Shown piece by piece: positions 8,950 to 18,900 of a stretch of DNA of 64,000 nucleotides. The notes beneath the pieces were generated by a model, which was given only the letters and a program-made list of their open reading frames with translations, was not told the origin of the DNA and made no database searches. Position 1 is the stretch's first letter, and the number at the start of each line of letters is the position of its first letter. Location of the stretch: contig NZ_CP090974.1 in NCBI RefSeq assembly GCF_021513195.1, positions 1,128,001 through 1,192,000 of the forward strand, in the 5' to 3' direction. The stretch comes from Shewanella sp. OMA3-2 (GTDB lineage Bacteria; Pseudomonadota; Gammaproteobacteria; Enterobacterales; Shewanellaceae). A program made the position numbers and the translations under genes.

Positions 8950-9239
8950 TTCGTTTCTTTGGCAAAGAAGACCGTCGCTTTTTTTAATATTTCACGCTCT
9001 ATTTCTAAGCGCTTTACTTGTGCCTTTAGCTTGCGGATCTCTTCCTGCTCAGGTGTCAGCTTGCCGTTGCCTCTAAATGCATGACCATCATCATTTTCTG
9101 CTTCTTTTATCCAGCGGCCGAGCAGTTGAGGAGTCACCTCTAAATTTCTAGCGGCTTCAGCAATACTGTAATTTTGCTCTCTTACCAGTGTAATGGCATC
9201 AAGCTTGAATTCTTTTGAATAGGATTTACGTGTTTTCAT
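8946..9239 (-). CDS. IS3-family transposase OrfA, helix-turn-helix subunit
   Basis: 97 residues: an HTH_Tnp_1 domain ('KEFKLDAITLVREQNYSIAE' then 'AARNLEVTPQLLGRWIKE') followed by a leucine-zipper coiled coil ('EEIRKLKAQVKRLEIEREILKK'). It binds the terminal repeats and regulates or partners OrfB. The sequence TTAAAAAAAGCG near its 3' end is a classic A7 slippery site. Slipping back one base there enters a frame that stays open into OrfB, giving the OrfAB fusion transposase. Confidence 0.93.
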   Translation of the reverse strand: MKTRKSYSKEFKLDAITLVREQNYSIAEAARNLEVTPQLLGRWIKEAENDDGHAFRGNGKLTPEQEEIRKLKAQVKRLEIEREILKKATVFFAKETK

Positions 9240-9289
9240 TTGAATCTCCAGTTAAATCAATTATGTCTTAACTGGGTTAGTCGTATCAA

Positions 9290-9439
9290 TTAAACCACGT
9301 CACCCATAAGTGGTATCAAATTACCGTAGAGAGTGGTGCCGAAGTGACAAAGTCACCTAAGCAGGCTCTGCGTGTTCCTATGATCTTGCAACAAGAAAGT
9401 GTCGAAGATACAACCGAGTGCCCGGTTACTACAAACTAA
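9290..9439 (+). pseudogene. Orphan 3' fragment of a protein gene, cut at the IS right end
   Basis: Immediately right of the IS there is an open frame of 49 codons to the TAA at 9437-9439, reading 'LNHVTHKWYQITVESGAEVT', then a segment with 'KQALRVPMILQQESVED' and 'TTECPVTTN'. It has no start codon or ribosome-binding site. A perfect terminator follows three bases after its stop, as expected for the true end of a gene. Its frame does not join sensibly to the lipoprotein frame left of the IS. I do not recognise the family. It is probably the tail of a gene once located further downstream of the lipoprotein. Confidence 0.55.
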
Positions 9440-9441
9440 AC

Positions 9442-9467
9442 AAAAGCGCCCTTATGGGCGCTTTTTT
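9442..9467 (+). terminator. Strong Rho-independent terminator
   Basis: AAAAGCGCCC (9442-9451), loop TTAT, GGGCGCTTTT (9456-9465) continuing into T's. It ends the truncated gene at 9290-9439. Confidence 0.92.
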
Positions 9468-9508
9468 GATATCATTCAATTAACATATTTTCTTAATAAG
9501 GAAGTTAA

Positions 9509-10000
9509 ATGCTAAAACCATTGTTGTCTGCCACACTAATGCTGGTATCTAGCCATACTATGGCCTCTGAATATGATTTGGTTGCTCCCCCTGCCGAGCT
9601 TGATATCTCAGTACCACAAGCCAACTGTTTAAAAGCCGTTGATGTTGTAAAAAACCAAGATGTTGCACTTTTTAAATCGATTTTTTACCCTGTTGCGGTA
9701 ACGGATACACAAGTCGCACAACATCTAAAAATAACACATGATAAATACTACACAAAAAATCATTTCGGGATAAAGAATTTTAATTTAGCCGAGTATGCTA
9801 ATTATTATTTCGAAGATGCTAAAAATTCAAAAAATAATACAGTAAGCTCTGAAGCAAAACGTCGAGATCATAACATTCAACTCTGGATAGGTTACCATTT
9901 TGACTCAATTAACCCCCAAAGCAATAAAGAAGAAGAGAGTTCAGGCCATTGTCGCTTCGCCTTAGTGGAAGATAATTGGTATCTGCTTAACTTGTTATAA
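9509..10000 (+). CDS. Exported protein of unknown function
   Basis: 163 residues with a signal peptide (MLKPLLSATLMLVSSHTMA, cleavage near residue 19) and a good ribosome-binding site (AAGGAAGTTAA). The mature protein is polar with two Cys ('QANCLKAVD' and 'GHCRFALVEDNWYLLNLL'), which could form a disulfide. No family is recognised. The C-terminal 'ALVEDNWYLLNLL' resembles the last strands of NTF2/DUF4878-like periplasmic folds, but that is only a guess. Confidence 0.7.
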   Translation: MLKPLLSATLMLVSSHTMASEYDLVAPPAELDISVPQANCLKAVDVVKNQDVALFKSIFYPVAVTDTQVAQHLKITHDKYYTKNHFGIKNFNLAEYANYYFEDAKNSKNNTVSSEAKRRDHNIQLWIGYHFDSINPQSNKEEESSGHCRFALVEDNWYLLNLL

Positions 10001-10111
10001 AGCGTTAAATTGCGAACAACTATATTGACTCTGTTTAGCCTCAGTTTAGACTCACAATATTAAATATGGCATTGCAGTAATCCATTGGATTACTGCAGCA
10101 AAGGCGAGAGT

Positions 10112-10825
10112 ATGCAAGAAAAGTTAACTATTAATGACAAATCTTGGTTTGAAACAACTAATTTTAAAGGGATTGAAACTATTAGTTCCACTAGCGATAT
10201 GTCGCTTAAAGTGGTTTCTTTTTTCTATCCCCTATATATGCCTACGCAGTTATTGCTAACTTTGGGCTTATTATTAATGGGCTTATTACCTTTTATCACT
10301 CCTGGTGCAATTGCGTTATACCCACACTTCCCGACAGTGCCACTGGCACTTGTCATTATCAATGTGTGCCTAGTTCCGGGGCATTTTATAATCAGACATT
10401 ACTTAATCAAGCGTCAATACAAATTGAATGGTACGCAACAGATACACATCAATAACGACAGAATTTCATTACCTGTCAACAGTCTAGTAAATGAGCCAAA
10501 TGGTCAATTAGAGCTAGCAAAAACAGATATCAGCGGTATAGATATTGTGTATTGGGTGCAAACCAACAAGGGGGTAACCACTCGTACCATTTACGAAACC
10601 CATATCTGCCTAGTATCAGGTAAGTCATTAAAGCTAGACGTCCTTCATTACCCACTGAAACATATGTTTTATTTAATGGTATATTTTGACTACCCAGTCA
10701 AAATTATTCAACGACATTGCTCTGCTAAATATATTTTTAAAATCGTGCTTTTAGCATTCCCTGTAGTGGCTCATTTCGCATTAACAATCCTTATGGTTGT
10801 GCTGATGACTCCTTTAACAATATAA
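10112..10825 (+). CDS. Predicted inner-membrane protein of unknown function
   Basis: 237 residues from the ATG at 10112, which has AAGGCGAG upstream; an in-frame TTG at 10085 has none. Hydrophobic segments lie near residues 40-62, 72-93 and 212-234, with a roughly 110-residue soluble part between the second and third. The soluble part contains 'IHINNDRISLPVNSL' and 'TTRTIYETHICLVSGK', which look like a PH-like (bPH2/YcxB) domain embedded between membrane segments. That assignment is tentative. It stands alone after the exported protein gene. Confidence 0.65.
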   Translation: MQEKLTINDKSWFETTNFKGIETISSTSDMSLKVVSFFYPLYMPTQLLLTLGLLLMGLLPFITPGAIALYPHFPTVPLALVIINVCLVPGHFIIRHYLIKRQYKLNGTQQIHINNDRISLPVNSLVNEPNGQLELAKTDISGIDIVYWVQTNKGVTTRTIYETHICLVSGKSLKLDVLHYPLKHMFYLMVYFDYPVKIIQRHCSAKYIFKIVLLAFPVVAHFALTILMVVLMTPLTI

Positions 10826-10850
10826 AAATAACATAACATAGGTAATTAAC

Positions 10851-11503
10851 ATGGCCAGACCAAGACAGACAATTGTTAGCTTAGATGACACACCTGCTCC
10901 TGCAAATAGAGAGTAGTCACTGCTGTTCGCGACTAGTCCGTAAGGCTTTTCTGTGCGGTTTTGATAACTCAACAGGTGAAAACTTTGAGCATCGACGCGA
11001 ATGGGTTGACTTTCGAATTCTTGAGCTTGCCACCATCTTTGCTATCGATATCTGTGCCTATGCATTCTTTGTAATGAACAGGGAGCAACCATTTCCATGT
11101 GGTGATTAAAGTGGATACTGATAAAGCCAAGCGGTGGTCAGATAAAGACGTACTAGTTCAATGGCACAAAGGTTTTAAAGGCGCATTACTTACACAGAGA
11201 TTTGTAAAAGGTGAAGACCTAAACGAATTTGAAATGAAAAGGGTGAATGATTGCATTGCCCTATACCGCCAACGCTTAGTCGATATTAGTTGGTTTATGC
11301 GTGCTTTAAGTGAACCAATTGCGCGAATCGCCAATAAAGAAATGCACAGGGAGGTTTTATTCGCTGCCATCCATGGCACTTACTCTTCGGGCCAGCTAAA
11401 GCTGTTCAAATTTATTCCCGATAAATTTGTGGGAAGGGCACTTTAAATCACAAGCATTATTAGATGAAGCCGCAGTATTAGCTTGTAAGGCCAAGTACGT
11501 TTA
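10851..11503 (+). pseudogene. IS200-like (Y1/HUH) transposase pseudogene, multiply disrupted
   Basis: The frame starts at the ATG at 10851 ('MARPRQTIVSLDDTP'), stops at the TAG at 10914, and resumes in another frame as 'SHCCSRLVRKAFLCGFDNST' and 'ENFEHRREWVDFRILELATIF'. It then shifts again at about 11080 to read 'SNHFHVVIKVDTDKAKRW' (the HxH metal site) and, after 11430, 'WEGHFKSQALLDEAAVLACK'. Put together, these are the order and motifs of long IS200-like/Y1 transposases (Tyr motif region lost or displaced). At least three frame breaks and a missing 3' end make it inactive. Two of its pieces would otherwise be called as small hypothetical genes (10885-11109 and 11099-11446). Confidence 0.85.
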
Positions 11504-11752
11504 AAGGCATATTTCCTATGTGTTAATAAGTGTTCGTAAAATGAACACTGCCCAGTATTAAGCTATTTTTATTATTAATTAGTACGTAGGCCTCGACGGT
11601 TTACAGATTATGTTAAAAGTGTTGGTAGAATGCGTTGTCACATTAAGGGTTAACAGCAATATGATTATTAATAGTAATGAATTAAAATTATTAAAATAAA
11701 GCTGATATTATTGTTATGCATGTTGCATATATAAATAAAGGGATTTAATGGT

Positions 11753-12340
11753 ATGTACTTAGGGAAACAGACTTCGATATTGATGATTGTTAGTGTAATG
11801 AGCTTTTCGGTATTTGGGAGTAACCAAGCGGCTATAAAATCGTTTGATGCCAAAACGTTACCGATAACAGAACGCAGTCAAGTAATAACCGATAAACAGC
11901 TAGCACTAATGAAAGAGTTTAATCAACTGGCACAAGCGCGTACTAGCGCTGTAGACGTGTTTAAAAGCGGTAAAGTGCGACAGTTGCAACAACTCGGCGA
12001 GCAGACTCTGGTTGAAGCCAATAAGTTTGTTGAAGAGTATCAGATTTTTTTAAGCGAACTTCCTGAAACATCGACCTGTTACACACCTGAAAATGTGACT
12101 GAATACCAGCGTATGATTGCTGAGCTTACTGAGGCGAATTCAGCATTAAGTCATATTGCTTCATCGGTAGGTGATGATGAAATGGGGGCGACGATGGCAT
12201 TACTAAATGTGCAAATGCATGCAGGAAAAATAAGTGCATTAGTGCAAATGTTTCAGTTAGTAAAAGTGTGCAATATGACAGATGCTATGGGGATGACTAA
12301 AGCAGATGTAGAACGCCAAAGGGCTGAGCAAAATAACTAG
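11753..12340 (+). CDS. Exported coiled-coil-rich protein of unknown function
   Basis: 195 residues with an N-terminal signal ('MYLGKQTSILMIVSVMSFSVFG', likely cleaved near residue 22-27). The mature part is helical and Gln/Glu/Ala-rich with one Cys pair ('TSTCYTPENV' and 'VKVCNMTDAM'). GGGA ten bases upstream supports the ATG at 11753. No family is recognised. It converges on the OmpA-like gene across a shared terminator. Confidence 0.65.
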   Translation: MYLGKQTSILMIVSVMSFSVFGSNQAAIKSFDAKTLPITERSQVITDKQLALMKEFNQLAQARTSAVDVFKSGKVRQLQQLGEQTLVEANKFVEEYQIFLSELPETSTCYTPENVTEYQRMIAELTEANSALSHIASSVGDDEMGATMALLNVQMHAGKISALVQMFQLVKVCNMTDAMGMTKADVERQRAEQNN

Positions 12341-12376
12341 TCTATTTCAATATCAACTTATTAACCTATGATAAAA

Positions 12377-12413
12377 CCCAATAAACAGACATATTTTATG
12401 TCTATTTATTGGG
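12377..12413. terminator. Bidirectional terminator between convergent genes
   Basis: CCCAATAAA-c-AGACATA pairs with TATGTCT-a-TTTATTGGG (16 bp, one mismatch, TTT loop). On the minus strand it is followed by TTTT, which suits the end of the OmpA-like gene. On the plus strand the T run is absent. Confidence 0.7.
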
Positions 12414-12448
12414 ACTGCTTAAGTCGCTTTAGTCTTCCCGAACTGAGG

Positions 12449-13891
12449 CTATTTAACGTCTGAGCGCAACACTAGTTCTACTCGACGATTTTTATGCCTG
12501 CCGTTTTCATTAAGGTTGTTTGCAACTGGAGCGTACTCACCAATACCTTTGGCTTCTAGCTGTGATGCAGGGATAGAAAATTGTTGCTGCAAAATGCTTG
12601 TAACCGCTGTGGCACGTTTTTCTGATAAAGTGTAATTGTACGATTGGCTGCCTTGATCATCTGTATGACCAATAACATAGAACTGTTGTTTTGGATGGCT
12701 TTGTAGATATTGGGCAACCACTTTTATCACATCTATGGTTTCAGGTTCTAGTTCATCACTATCGAATTTGAAAATAAGCCCTTCCAGCGCCACATGACCT
12801 GTTTCGGCAAGCTTATTAGTTAATCCTTCCAAATCAATTGCGACCCTTTTGTCATTAAGGTCTGTTTGTTCAATAATGCGAATTTCAGCGGATAAATTTC
12901 TGTCGTAGCCAATCACAAACGTCATGACCTGAACATTACCCTGGGGTCTTTGTAATTGGTATAGGCGGTAACGCTGGCTGTCATCCATTCCATTAGATTT
13001 TAATAATTTCATATGGTTATAAAGCTGACTTGTTTTACCACATGCTTTAGATAAACAGTTAAATTGCTCTACAAAGCCGAGTTGTTTTAATGCGTTTTGA
13101 TAGTTAGCATCAACCTCGAATTCAGAATATCCACGCGGTAGAGTATAACCAATATCGGTTATTCTACCTTGGTAAGTTTTAACTTGATGCTGATTTTTTA
13201 GAATGCCTGTAACTAAGGATGTTTCCCCAAACTCCACCTGCTGATATTCATCAATGTATGCCCCAGGAATACGGGTTAGCATAGGATGGTCTTTAGAATT
13301 TTTTTGGTCTTTATGGCTTAAGTCAGCAAACTTTTTCTGAATAATATCCGTGCTTAGGTAAGCTTGATTAATCTTAAGTAGGTCTAAAGGCTCTTCAATC
13401 ACTTCAATAATATCTAATTGAATGTGAGTCGCACGATGCCAATTCATGGCATACACAGAAACATACAGCTGTTTTTGAGCTAACTGTATCTTAGCTGTTA
13501 TTAATGATGGTTCATTTTTTGGGGTGGTGTCTAACGGCGAAATAAATCTGGCTAAATCATCTATATCAAAGCAGGTAGGTGTATGGCATTCAAAAATAAT
13601 TTTTCCCTTTAGGGCGTTAATTTGTTGTTTATAGTTACTAATTAGGTTTTCTGGTGAAAATAAAACCGGCAACTGATAATTAATACTGCTGAGTTGTCCC
13701 TTAACCACTTGGCTGTCTATTTTAGTCTTGCTAATTTGAGTGATGATGTCATAAGCGATGAAGTTTCTGGTTTCCGTTTTGGTTTTACTCACTTCTTTAG
13801 GGGGACTAAACAAGGTGTCATTTTGTGTTGCTGCTGTTATTGAGGGTGAAATAGCGATGAATGCAAATATGACAAATAATTTGGTAGACAT
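12449..13891 (-). CDS. OmpA-family protein with two DUF4892-like repeats
   Basis: 480 residues with a signal peptide (cleavage near 'ITAA', residue 21). Residues about 30-330 contain two related blocks with a Cys pair each: 'INALKGKIIFECHTPTCFD' and 'LKQLGFVEQFNCLSKACG'. This is the DUF4892 arrangement. Residues about 365-478 form an OmpA/MotB peptidoglycan-binding domain ('IFKFDSDELEPETIDVIKVV', 'VIGHTDDQGSQSYNYTLSEK', 'NRRVELVL') with the conserved Asp and Arg that grip diaminopimelate. It is probably periplasmic, tethered to peptidoglycan. The LuxR-type gene lies 79 bp upstream in the same direction. Confidence 0.85.
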   Translation of the reverse strand: MSTKLFVIFAFIAISPSITAATQNDTLFSPPKEVSKTKTETRNFIAYDIITQISKTKIDSQVVKGQLSSINYQLPVLFSPENLISNYKQQINALKGKIIFECHTPTCFDIDDLARFISPLDTTPKNEPSLITAKIQLAQKQLYVSVYAMNWHRATHIQLDIIEVIEEPLDLLKINQAYLSTDIIQKKFADLSHKDQKNSKDHPMLTRIPGAYIDEYQQVEFGETSLVTGILKNQHQVKTYQGRITDIGYTLPRGYSEFEVDANYQNALKQLGFVEQFNCLSKACGKTSQLYNHMKLLKSNGMDDSQRYRLYQLQRPQGNVQVMTFVIGYDRNLSAEIRIIEQTDLNDKRVAIDLEGLTNKLAETGHVALEGLIFKFDSDELEPETIDVIKVVAQYLQSHPKQQFYVIGHTDDQGSQSYNYTLSEKRATAVTSILQQQFSIPASQLEAKGIGEYAPVANNLNENGRHKNRRVELVLRSDVK

Positions 13892-13970
13892 TGTGTACCC
13901 TGTATACGATTAAGGTGAGAGATAGCTATCGTGTTAGATAAAAATATGTAGATCAGTTTTGATATTTTTA

Positions 13971-14648
13971 TTACGCGAGTGCAAATAATTGACCACGATT
14001 TTTAATTTTGGTCTTTTTATATATATTCTGCACATGCATTTTGACTGTGTTTATTGAAATACCTAACTTGTGAGCGATCTCTTCATTGGAATGCCCATCC
14101 CAAATTAATCCTAATATTTGCTGTTCTTTTTTGGTTGTCAGGGCGAGAATTTTTGTTCGATTGGTGAATGAGGGTAAGCGCTTTTTTTGTAATACATAAC
14201 GTGAAATGGCTTTATGGCTGAAACTTATTTCTTTCGCTTGAACTTGTTTAATTGAATTGATTTTATCTACAACAGAATCATCAGCTTGCATGTTGCAATG
14301 AAATCCTGAGGAGATAAAAGTGACTTCTAATTCTGTGGTGAGTTTAGGGCAAATGGCGATATGAAGGTGTGACTTTAGTAATTCACCGTCGACTTTCTCA
14401 AGCGAGATTAAAGGCGCTTCGAAATGGTGAACTAAGATGTGCATGGTTTTATTACTAGGTTCAAGCGCGTCTAGTACATTACTAATGTTTTCAGAATGGC
14501 ATTGAATGAGATTTAATTCTAATAAATTTGAGATATGAACGAATTGAGTTACTTGGTCTTCTGGTAGATCCACAGTAATAATATTTTGTTCAAACATGCC
14601 ATCATCCTTGAGTCGATATAATTTGCATTCAGTGCAAAAGAAGTTCAT
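13971..14648 (-). CDS. LuxR/CsgD-type transcriptional regulator
   Basis: 225 residues. The C-terminal HTH of the GerE/LuxR type is clear (residues about 165-222: 'LTTKKEQQILGLIWDGHSNE', 'EIAHKLGISINTVKMHVQNI'). The N-terminal 150 residues lack a recognisable receiver Asp set or acyl-homoserine-lactone pocket and resemble the atypical CsgD/VpsT-like regulators only loosely. It could control the OmpA-like gene that follows. No target site was identified. Confidence 0.8.
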   Translation of the reverse strand: MNFFCTECKLYRLKDDGMFEQNIITVDLPEDQVTQFVHISNLLELNLIQCHSENISNVLDALEPSNKTMHILVHHFEAPLISLEKVDGELLKSHLHIAICPKLTTELEVTFISSGFHCNMQADDSVVDKINSIKQVQAKEISFSHKAISRYVLQKKRLPSFTNRTKILALTTKKEQQILGLIWDGHSNEEIAHKLGISINTVKMHVQNIYKKTKIKNRGQLFALA

Positions 14649-14830
14649 AAAGTTGAGCGGAATTTAGCATATACAGTAAAAATGTAAAAGTCATTTTTAA
14701 TGACAGCGCAGGACTTTTTGTTATTACTTTTGATTTAAATAAATGGTTTTTATCAAGTTAATAGTTATATTTTATTATGTAATAGGCATTATTGCGTGTT
14801 GTTATTAGCCTTTATATTAATGATATTTCT

Positions 14831-15715
14831 TTAGAATAAAAAATCTAATTGGTTTGATGTGTTTTGACTGCCTTGTTGTAAATGTATTTGGGGTAGCGAA
14901 CTTGGATTTATTACCTCAGTTAACGTGTTGTAAAATGATAAGGCGAGTTCAGGTGCTTGGATATTATCAGGAGTATGAATAAAGAGATAAGGCTGCTTTC
15001 CTTCATTTATCCATTGTGCAAGCTTAGTTCGCCAGCGTTGAAAAAAGGCTAGGTTGATTTGTGGGTCACATTGACCAATAAAGCGCACCACAGGTTGATG
15101 AGCGGTCGCAATAGGGTGAACAGGAACCTGAGGCTTTTTCTGTTGGGCATCTATCATAATAGGGGTGTCAGCTTTTGCGGCAAATAGTGGTCGGCTATCC
15201 ATAATAATACGATTGCATTGATGGGTTATTAATAAACGGTTTAATGCTTTTTCATGGTCGCTTTTATTGAAAAATGCCCTATGGCGCACTTCTACACCGT
15301 AGGTCAATCCCTTAGGCAATTGTTGTAAAAATCGTTCCAGAGTAGGTAGCAAGCTAGGGCCAAACTGTGCAGGTAGTTGAATTTTCCACATAGCGGTTTT
15401 GTCAATTAACGGCTCCATAGTATTAAAAAAGTGGGTTAGTTCCGCTTGGGCATGTTGTAACTGTAAGTCATGGGTGATGGTTTTTGGCAGCTTAAAAGTA
15501 AACCTAAAATCATCTGGCACAGCATCCCGCCAGTTCATTACTGTAGGCAGTGTCGGAAGGGCATAAAAAGTGGTATTACCTTCGACAGTATTAAATACTT
15601 GAGCATATTTTTCTAAGCGCGCAGATGTCGGTATATCACCATAAAGACAGTGTTTCCATTGCGGTTGAGACCACATTGCGAGGCCTATTCTCAGTATTGA
15701 TTGACTGCTATTCAT
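14831..15715 (-). CDS. DUF72 domain-containing protein (YecE family)
   Basis: 294 residues with the TIM-barrel-like DUF72 signature: 'IGLAMWSQPQW' at the start, 'KYAQVFNTVEGNTTFYALPT', 'RFTFKLPKTITHDLQL', 'YGVEVRHRAFF' and 'QPYLFIHTPDN'. The family is widespread, cytoplasmic and of uncertain biochemical role. The length is normal. The ATG at 15715 has a weak ribosome-binding site. It is divergent from the penicillin-binding protein gene. Confidence 0.88.
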   Translation of the reverse strand: MNSSQSILRIGLAMWSQPQWKHCLYGDIPTSARLEKYAQVFNTVEGNTTFYALPTLPTVMNWRDAVPDDFRFTFKLPKTITHDLQLQHAQAELTHFFNTMEPLIDKTAMWKIQLPAQFGPSLLPTLERFLQQLPKGLTYGVEVRHRAFFNKSDHEKALNRLLITHQCNRIIMDSRPLFAAKADTPIMIDAQQKKPQVPVHPIATAHQPVVRFIGQCDPQINLAFFQRWRTKLAQWINEGKQPYLFIHTPDNIQAPELALSFYNTLTEVINPSSLPQIHLQQGSQNTSNQLDFLF

Positions 15716-15980
15716 TGTTCACCTTTTTTACATTTCTAGTAAAACAGTGGCTTTTATCGCTATTTTGACGCTAGGCCAGAATAGGCCTGCAAAAAGATAC
15801 TTTATTAGTCTCAATCCATCTATCTCTATTTAGGTCAGATCTGCTAATATGCAGCGGCTTTTGTTGTACTGTGTTGTGCCCATTTTGCACTATGTCTATT
15901 TAACACTGGGTTTATTAAATGTTAGGCTTAATTTAGCCGCCCAAAATTGCTGGTATGTTTTTAGTTTCAATGGAGTGATT

Positions 15981-18900
15981 GTGTCAGATCCAACCCCAGA
16001 TATGAAGTTTGATAATTATCGAGATCGAACTTTTCAAGAAAAGCAACAGCCAAAGACTAACCGTCGAGCAAAATTGGTATTTTTTTTCATCCTCTTGTTG
16101 ATCGTTATTGGTGTTTTTACAGCATTTGAAATTAAAACGTCTCATTATCAGGCGATGCTATTCAACCAATATGGAACCAAATTAACCTATCAGGTTGTGC
16201 CCTTTGCCACCGATAAGGTTATCTATCCTAAGTACGGCCCATTTGATATTCGTCACGGCTATACGCAATTACCCAAATATATAGATAGACTCGTTAAACG
16301 TGGTTTTGTTGTTGAACAACAAGCCAGTTTTTCGCCTATGTTAATGGACTATACCCAGTATGGTTTTTTCCCGCCTTACCATGAAAAAGCCCAATCGGGT
16401 TTAATGATTCAAGATTGTCGCAATCAAGATGTGTTTGATGCGCTATACCCAAGTCGTGCCTATCAAGACACCGACATGATCCCAAGTGAAGTGGTTAATA
16501 CACTACTGTTTATTGAAAACCGTGAACTTTGGAACCCAGAGCCTAAGCATAATCCGGTGATTGACTGGCCACGTTTTGTGGTGGCAAGTATTAGTCAAAT
16601 AGCCGAAAAAGCAGGCTTGAATATGTCAAAGGCCGGTGGCAGTACTTTAGCCACCCAAATTGAAAAGTTTCGCCACTCTGAGTTTGGTTTAACCTCTAGC
16701 ATTGAAGATAAGTTGTTGCAAATTGGCTCAGCCATGATCCGCGTCTACCAACAGGGCGAAAACACGCTGGCAGCCAGACAACGTATTGTGCAGGATTATT
16801 TAAATACAGTGCCCTTATCATCTGCGCCAGGTTTTGGTGAGGTACATGGAATTGGTGATGGCTTATGGGCGTGGTTTAAAACCGATTTTAATCGGGCTAA
16901 CAGCTTATTGCTGTCAGGGCATGACCCAGCCACTGCCGCTGAACGTGGTCAAGTGTTTCGACAAATTGTTGCCTTAATGATTGCCCAGCGTCGGCCATCT
17001 TATTACTTACTCCAAGGCCATGACGACTTAGAAGAGTTGGTAGACAGCCATTTGCGCTTGCTGGTGAGCTATGCATTGATTGACCCCAAACTCATGAACT
17101 CGGCCATGCAACAACAGTTGAAGTTTGACCGCCGCAGGGGTAATCCTGACAATCCTAACAACAAGGGCGTTAATGCGGTTCGCATTAGAACGGCGAGTAT
17201 GTTGGCGAGCAGCTTATTTGATTTAGACCGTTTAGACTTAACGGTTAACAGTACCTTTCATGGTGATTTACAACAGCAAGTGGGTGATTACTTACGTCGC
17301 CTTGGTCAACCAGAATATGCCCAAAAAGTAGGGCTGTTAGGTGAGCGATTACTCACACCTGAACAGCTCCCAAATGTGCTTTATAGTTTTACGTTATTTG
17401 AAAAGCATCAAGGTGCTAATCGGGTACGGGTACAAACAGACAGTACTGATCAGCCTTTTGATATTAACGAGGGCAGTAAACTAGAGTTAGGTTCTACGGC
17501 TAAATTACGGGTGTTAGCGACATATCTGGAAATTATTGCAGAATTACAACATCGCTTTGAAGACAAAACCGTCACCGATTTATATCGAATAGATGTTGAG
17601 CCCAAAGATAAAATTACCCGTTGGGTCGTTGATTATTTAATTGAAACCCGTGACCGAAATTTAACCCGTATGTTAAATGCCGCGCTTGAAAGACGCTATT
17701 CAGCATCGGCCGATGAACGCTTTTTTACCGGTGGTGGCTTACATGTTTTCAGTAACTTCCAGAAGAAAGAAAATAGCCGTAATCCTACATTATACGAAGC
17801 CTTGCAAGACTCAGTTAACTTGCCGTTTGTGCGTTTGATGCAAGATATTGTTAACTACAGCAGTAGTTATAATAGTGAAGGTAGCATGGCGCAATTACTG
17901 CGCAATGATAAAGACCCTCGCCGTGAAGAATACTTAAAAGCGTTTGCTAAGCGAGAAGGGAGCACCTTTGTACGACGTTTTTATCGCAAGTATCAGTCGT
18001 TAGCACCAGAGGCAAGATTAACGACCTTTTATAATGGTGTACAGGCAACGGAACATCGACTCAGTGCAACATATCGCTTTTTACAACCCTATAAAAGTGA
18101 TCAGGATTTAAAACTGTTTTTAGCAGAAAAAATGCCTGATAAAACCTTTAGTGATAAACAAATTAATAGCTTATACAACAAGTATGGCCCAGATAAGTTT
18201 AATCTTGCCGACCAAGGGTATATTGCGCGGGTACATCCACTAGAGCTGTGGGTGCTTAGTTATCTGAATGATTACCCTAGCGCTAATATGACGCAAGTAT
18301 TAGAAGACAGCCAAGCGACTTTAATTGAGGTTTATCGATGGCTATTCCGTACTCGTCATCAAAATGCGCGTGATAGTCGTATTAAGGTAATGTTAGAGGT
18401 TGAGGCATTTTTAAGTATCCATCAACGCTGGCAGAGAATGGGTTACCCGTTTGATTTTATTGTGCCATCACTGGGCTCTGCTCTTGGCAGTTCGGGCGAT
18501 CGTCCGGCGGCATTAGCCGAGTTAATGGGTATTATTCAAAATGATGGTGTGCGAGCGCCAACAATACGCATCGAAAAATTACATTTTGCAAAAGATACTC
18601 CCTATGAGGTCAAGCTGGCTAATAGTACTCAACAACCGGTTCGAGTGTTTAGGCCTGAAGTGGCAATAGCGTTGAAAAACGCGCTTGCCAATGTGGTCGA
18701 AAAAGGCACAGCAAGGCGATTGAATGGCAGCATTATTAATGTTGATGGTACTTTGGTGCGCTTAGGTGGCAAAACGGGCACAGGTGACAACCGTATCGCC
18801 ACTGAAATTCGCAATGGCCGTAAGGTATCGTCTACCGCCATGAACCGCACCGCAACCTTTGTGTTTTATTTGGGGGACAATTACTTTGGTACGTTAACCG

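Larger units (their letters stand above)
8044..9288 (-). mobile_element. IS3-family insertion sequence, complete, about 1245 bp
   Basis: The ends were set by imperfect inverted repeats. The left end inward is TGAATTCGGTCACCCTAGTT followed by AAG; the right end inward (minus strand) is TGATACGACTAACCCAGTTA followed by AG. They share TGA, then ACCC and AGTTAAG in register with one gap. OrfA and OrfB lie inside in IS3 order. The flanking triplets are AAC at the left (8041-8043) and ATT at the right (9289-9291), so no target-site duplication is visible. Both flanks are broken genes, consistent with a deletion next to the element. Confidence 0.85.
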
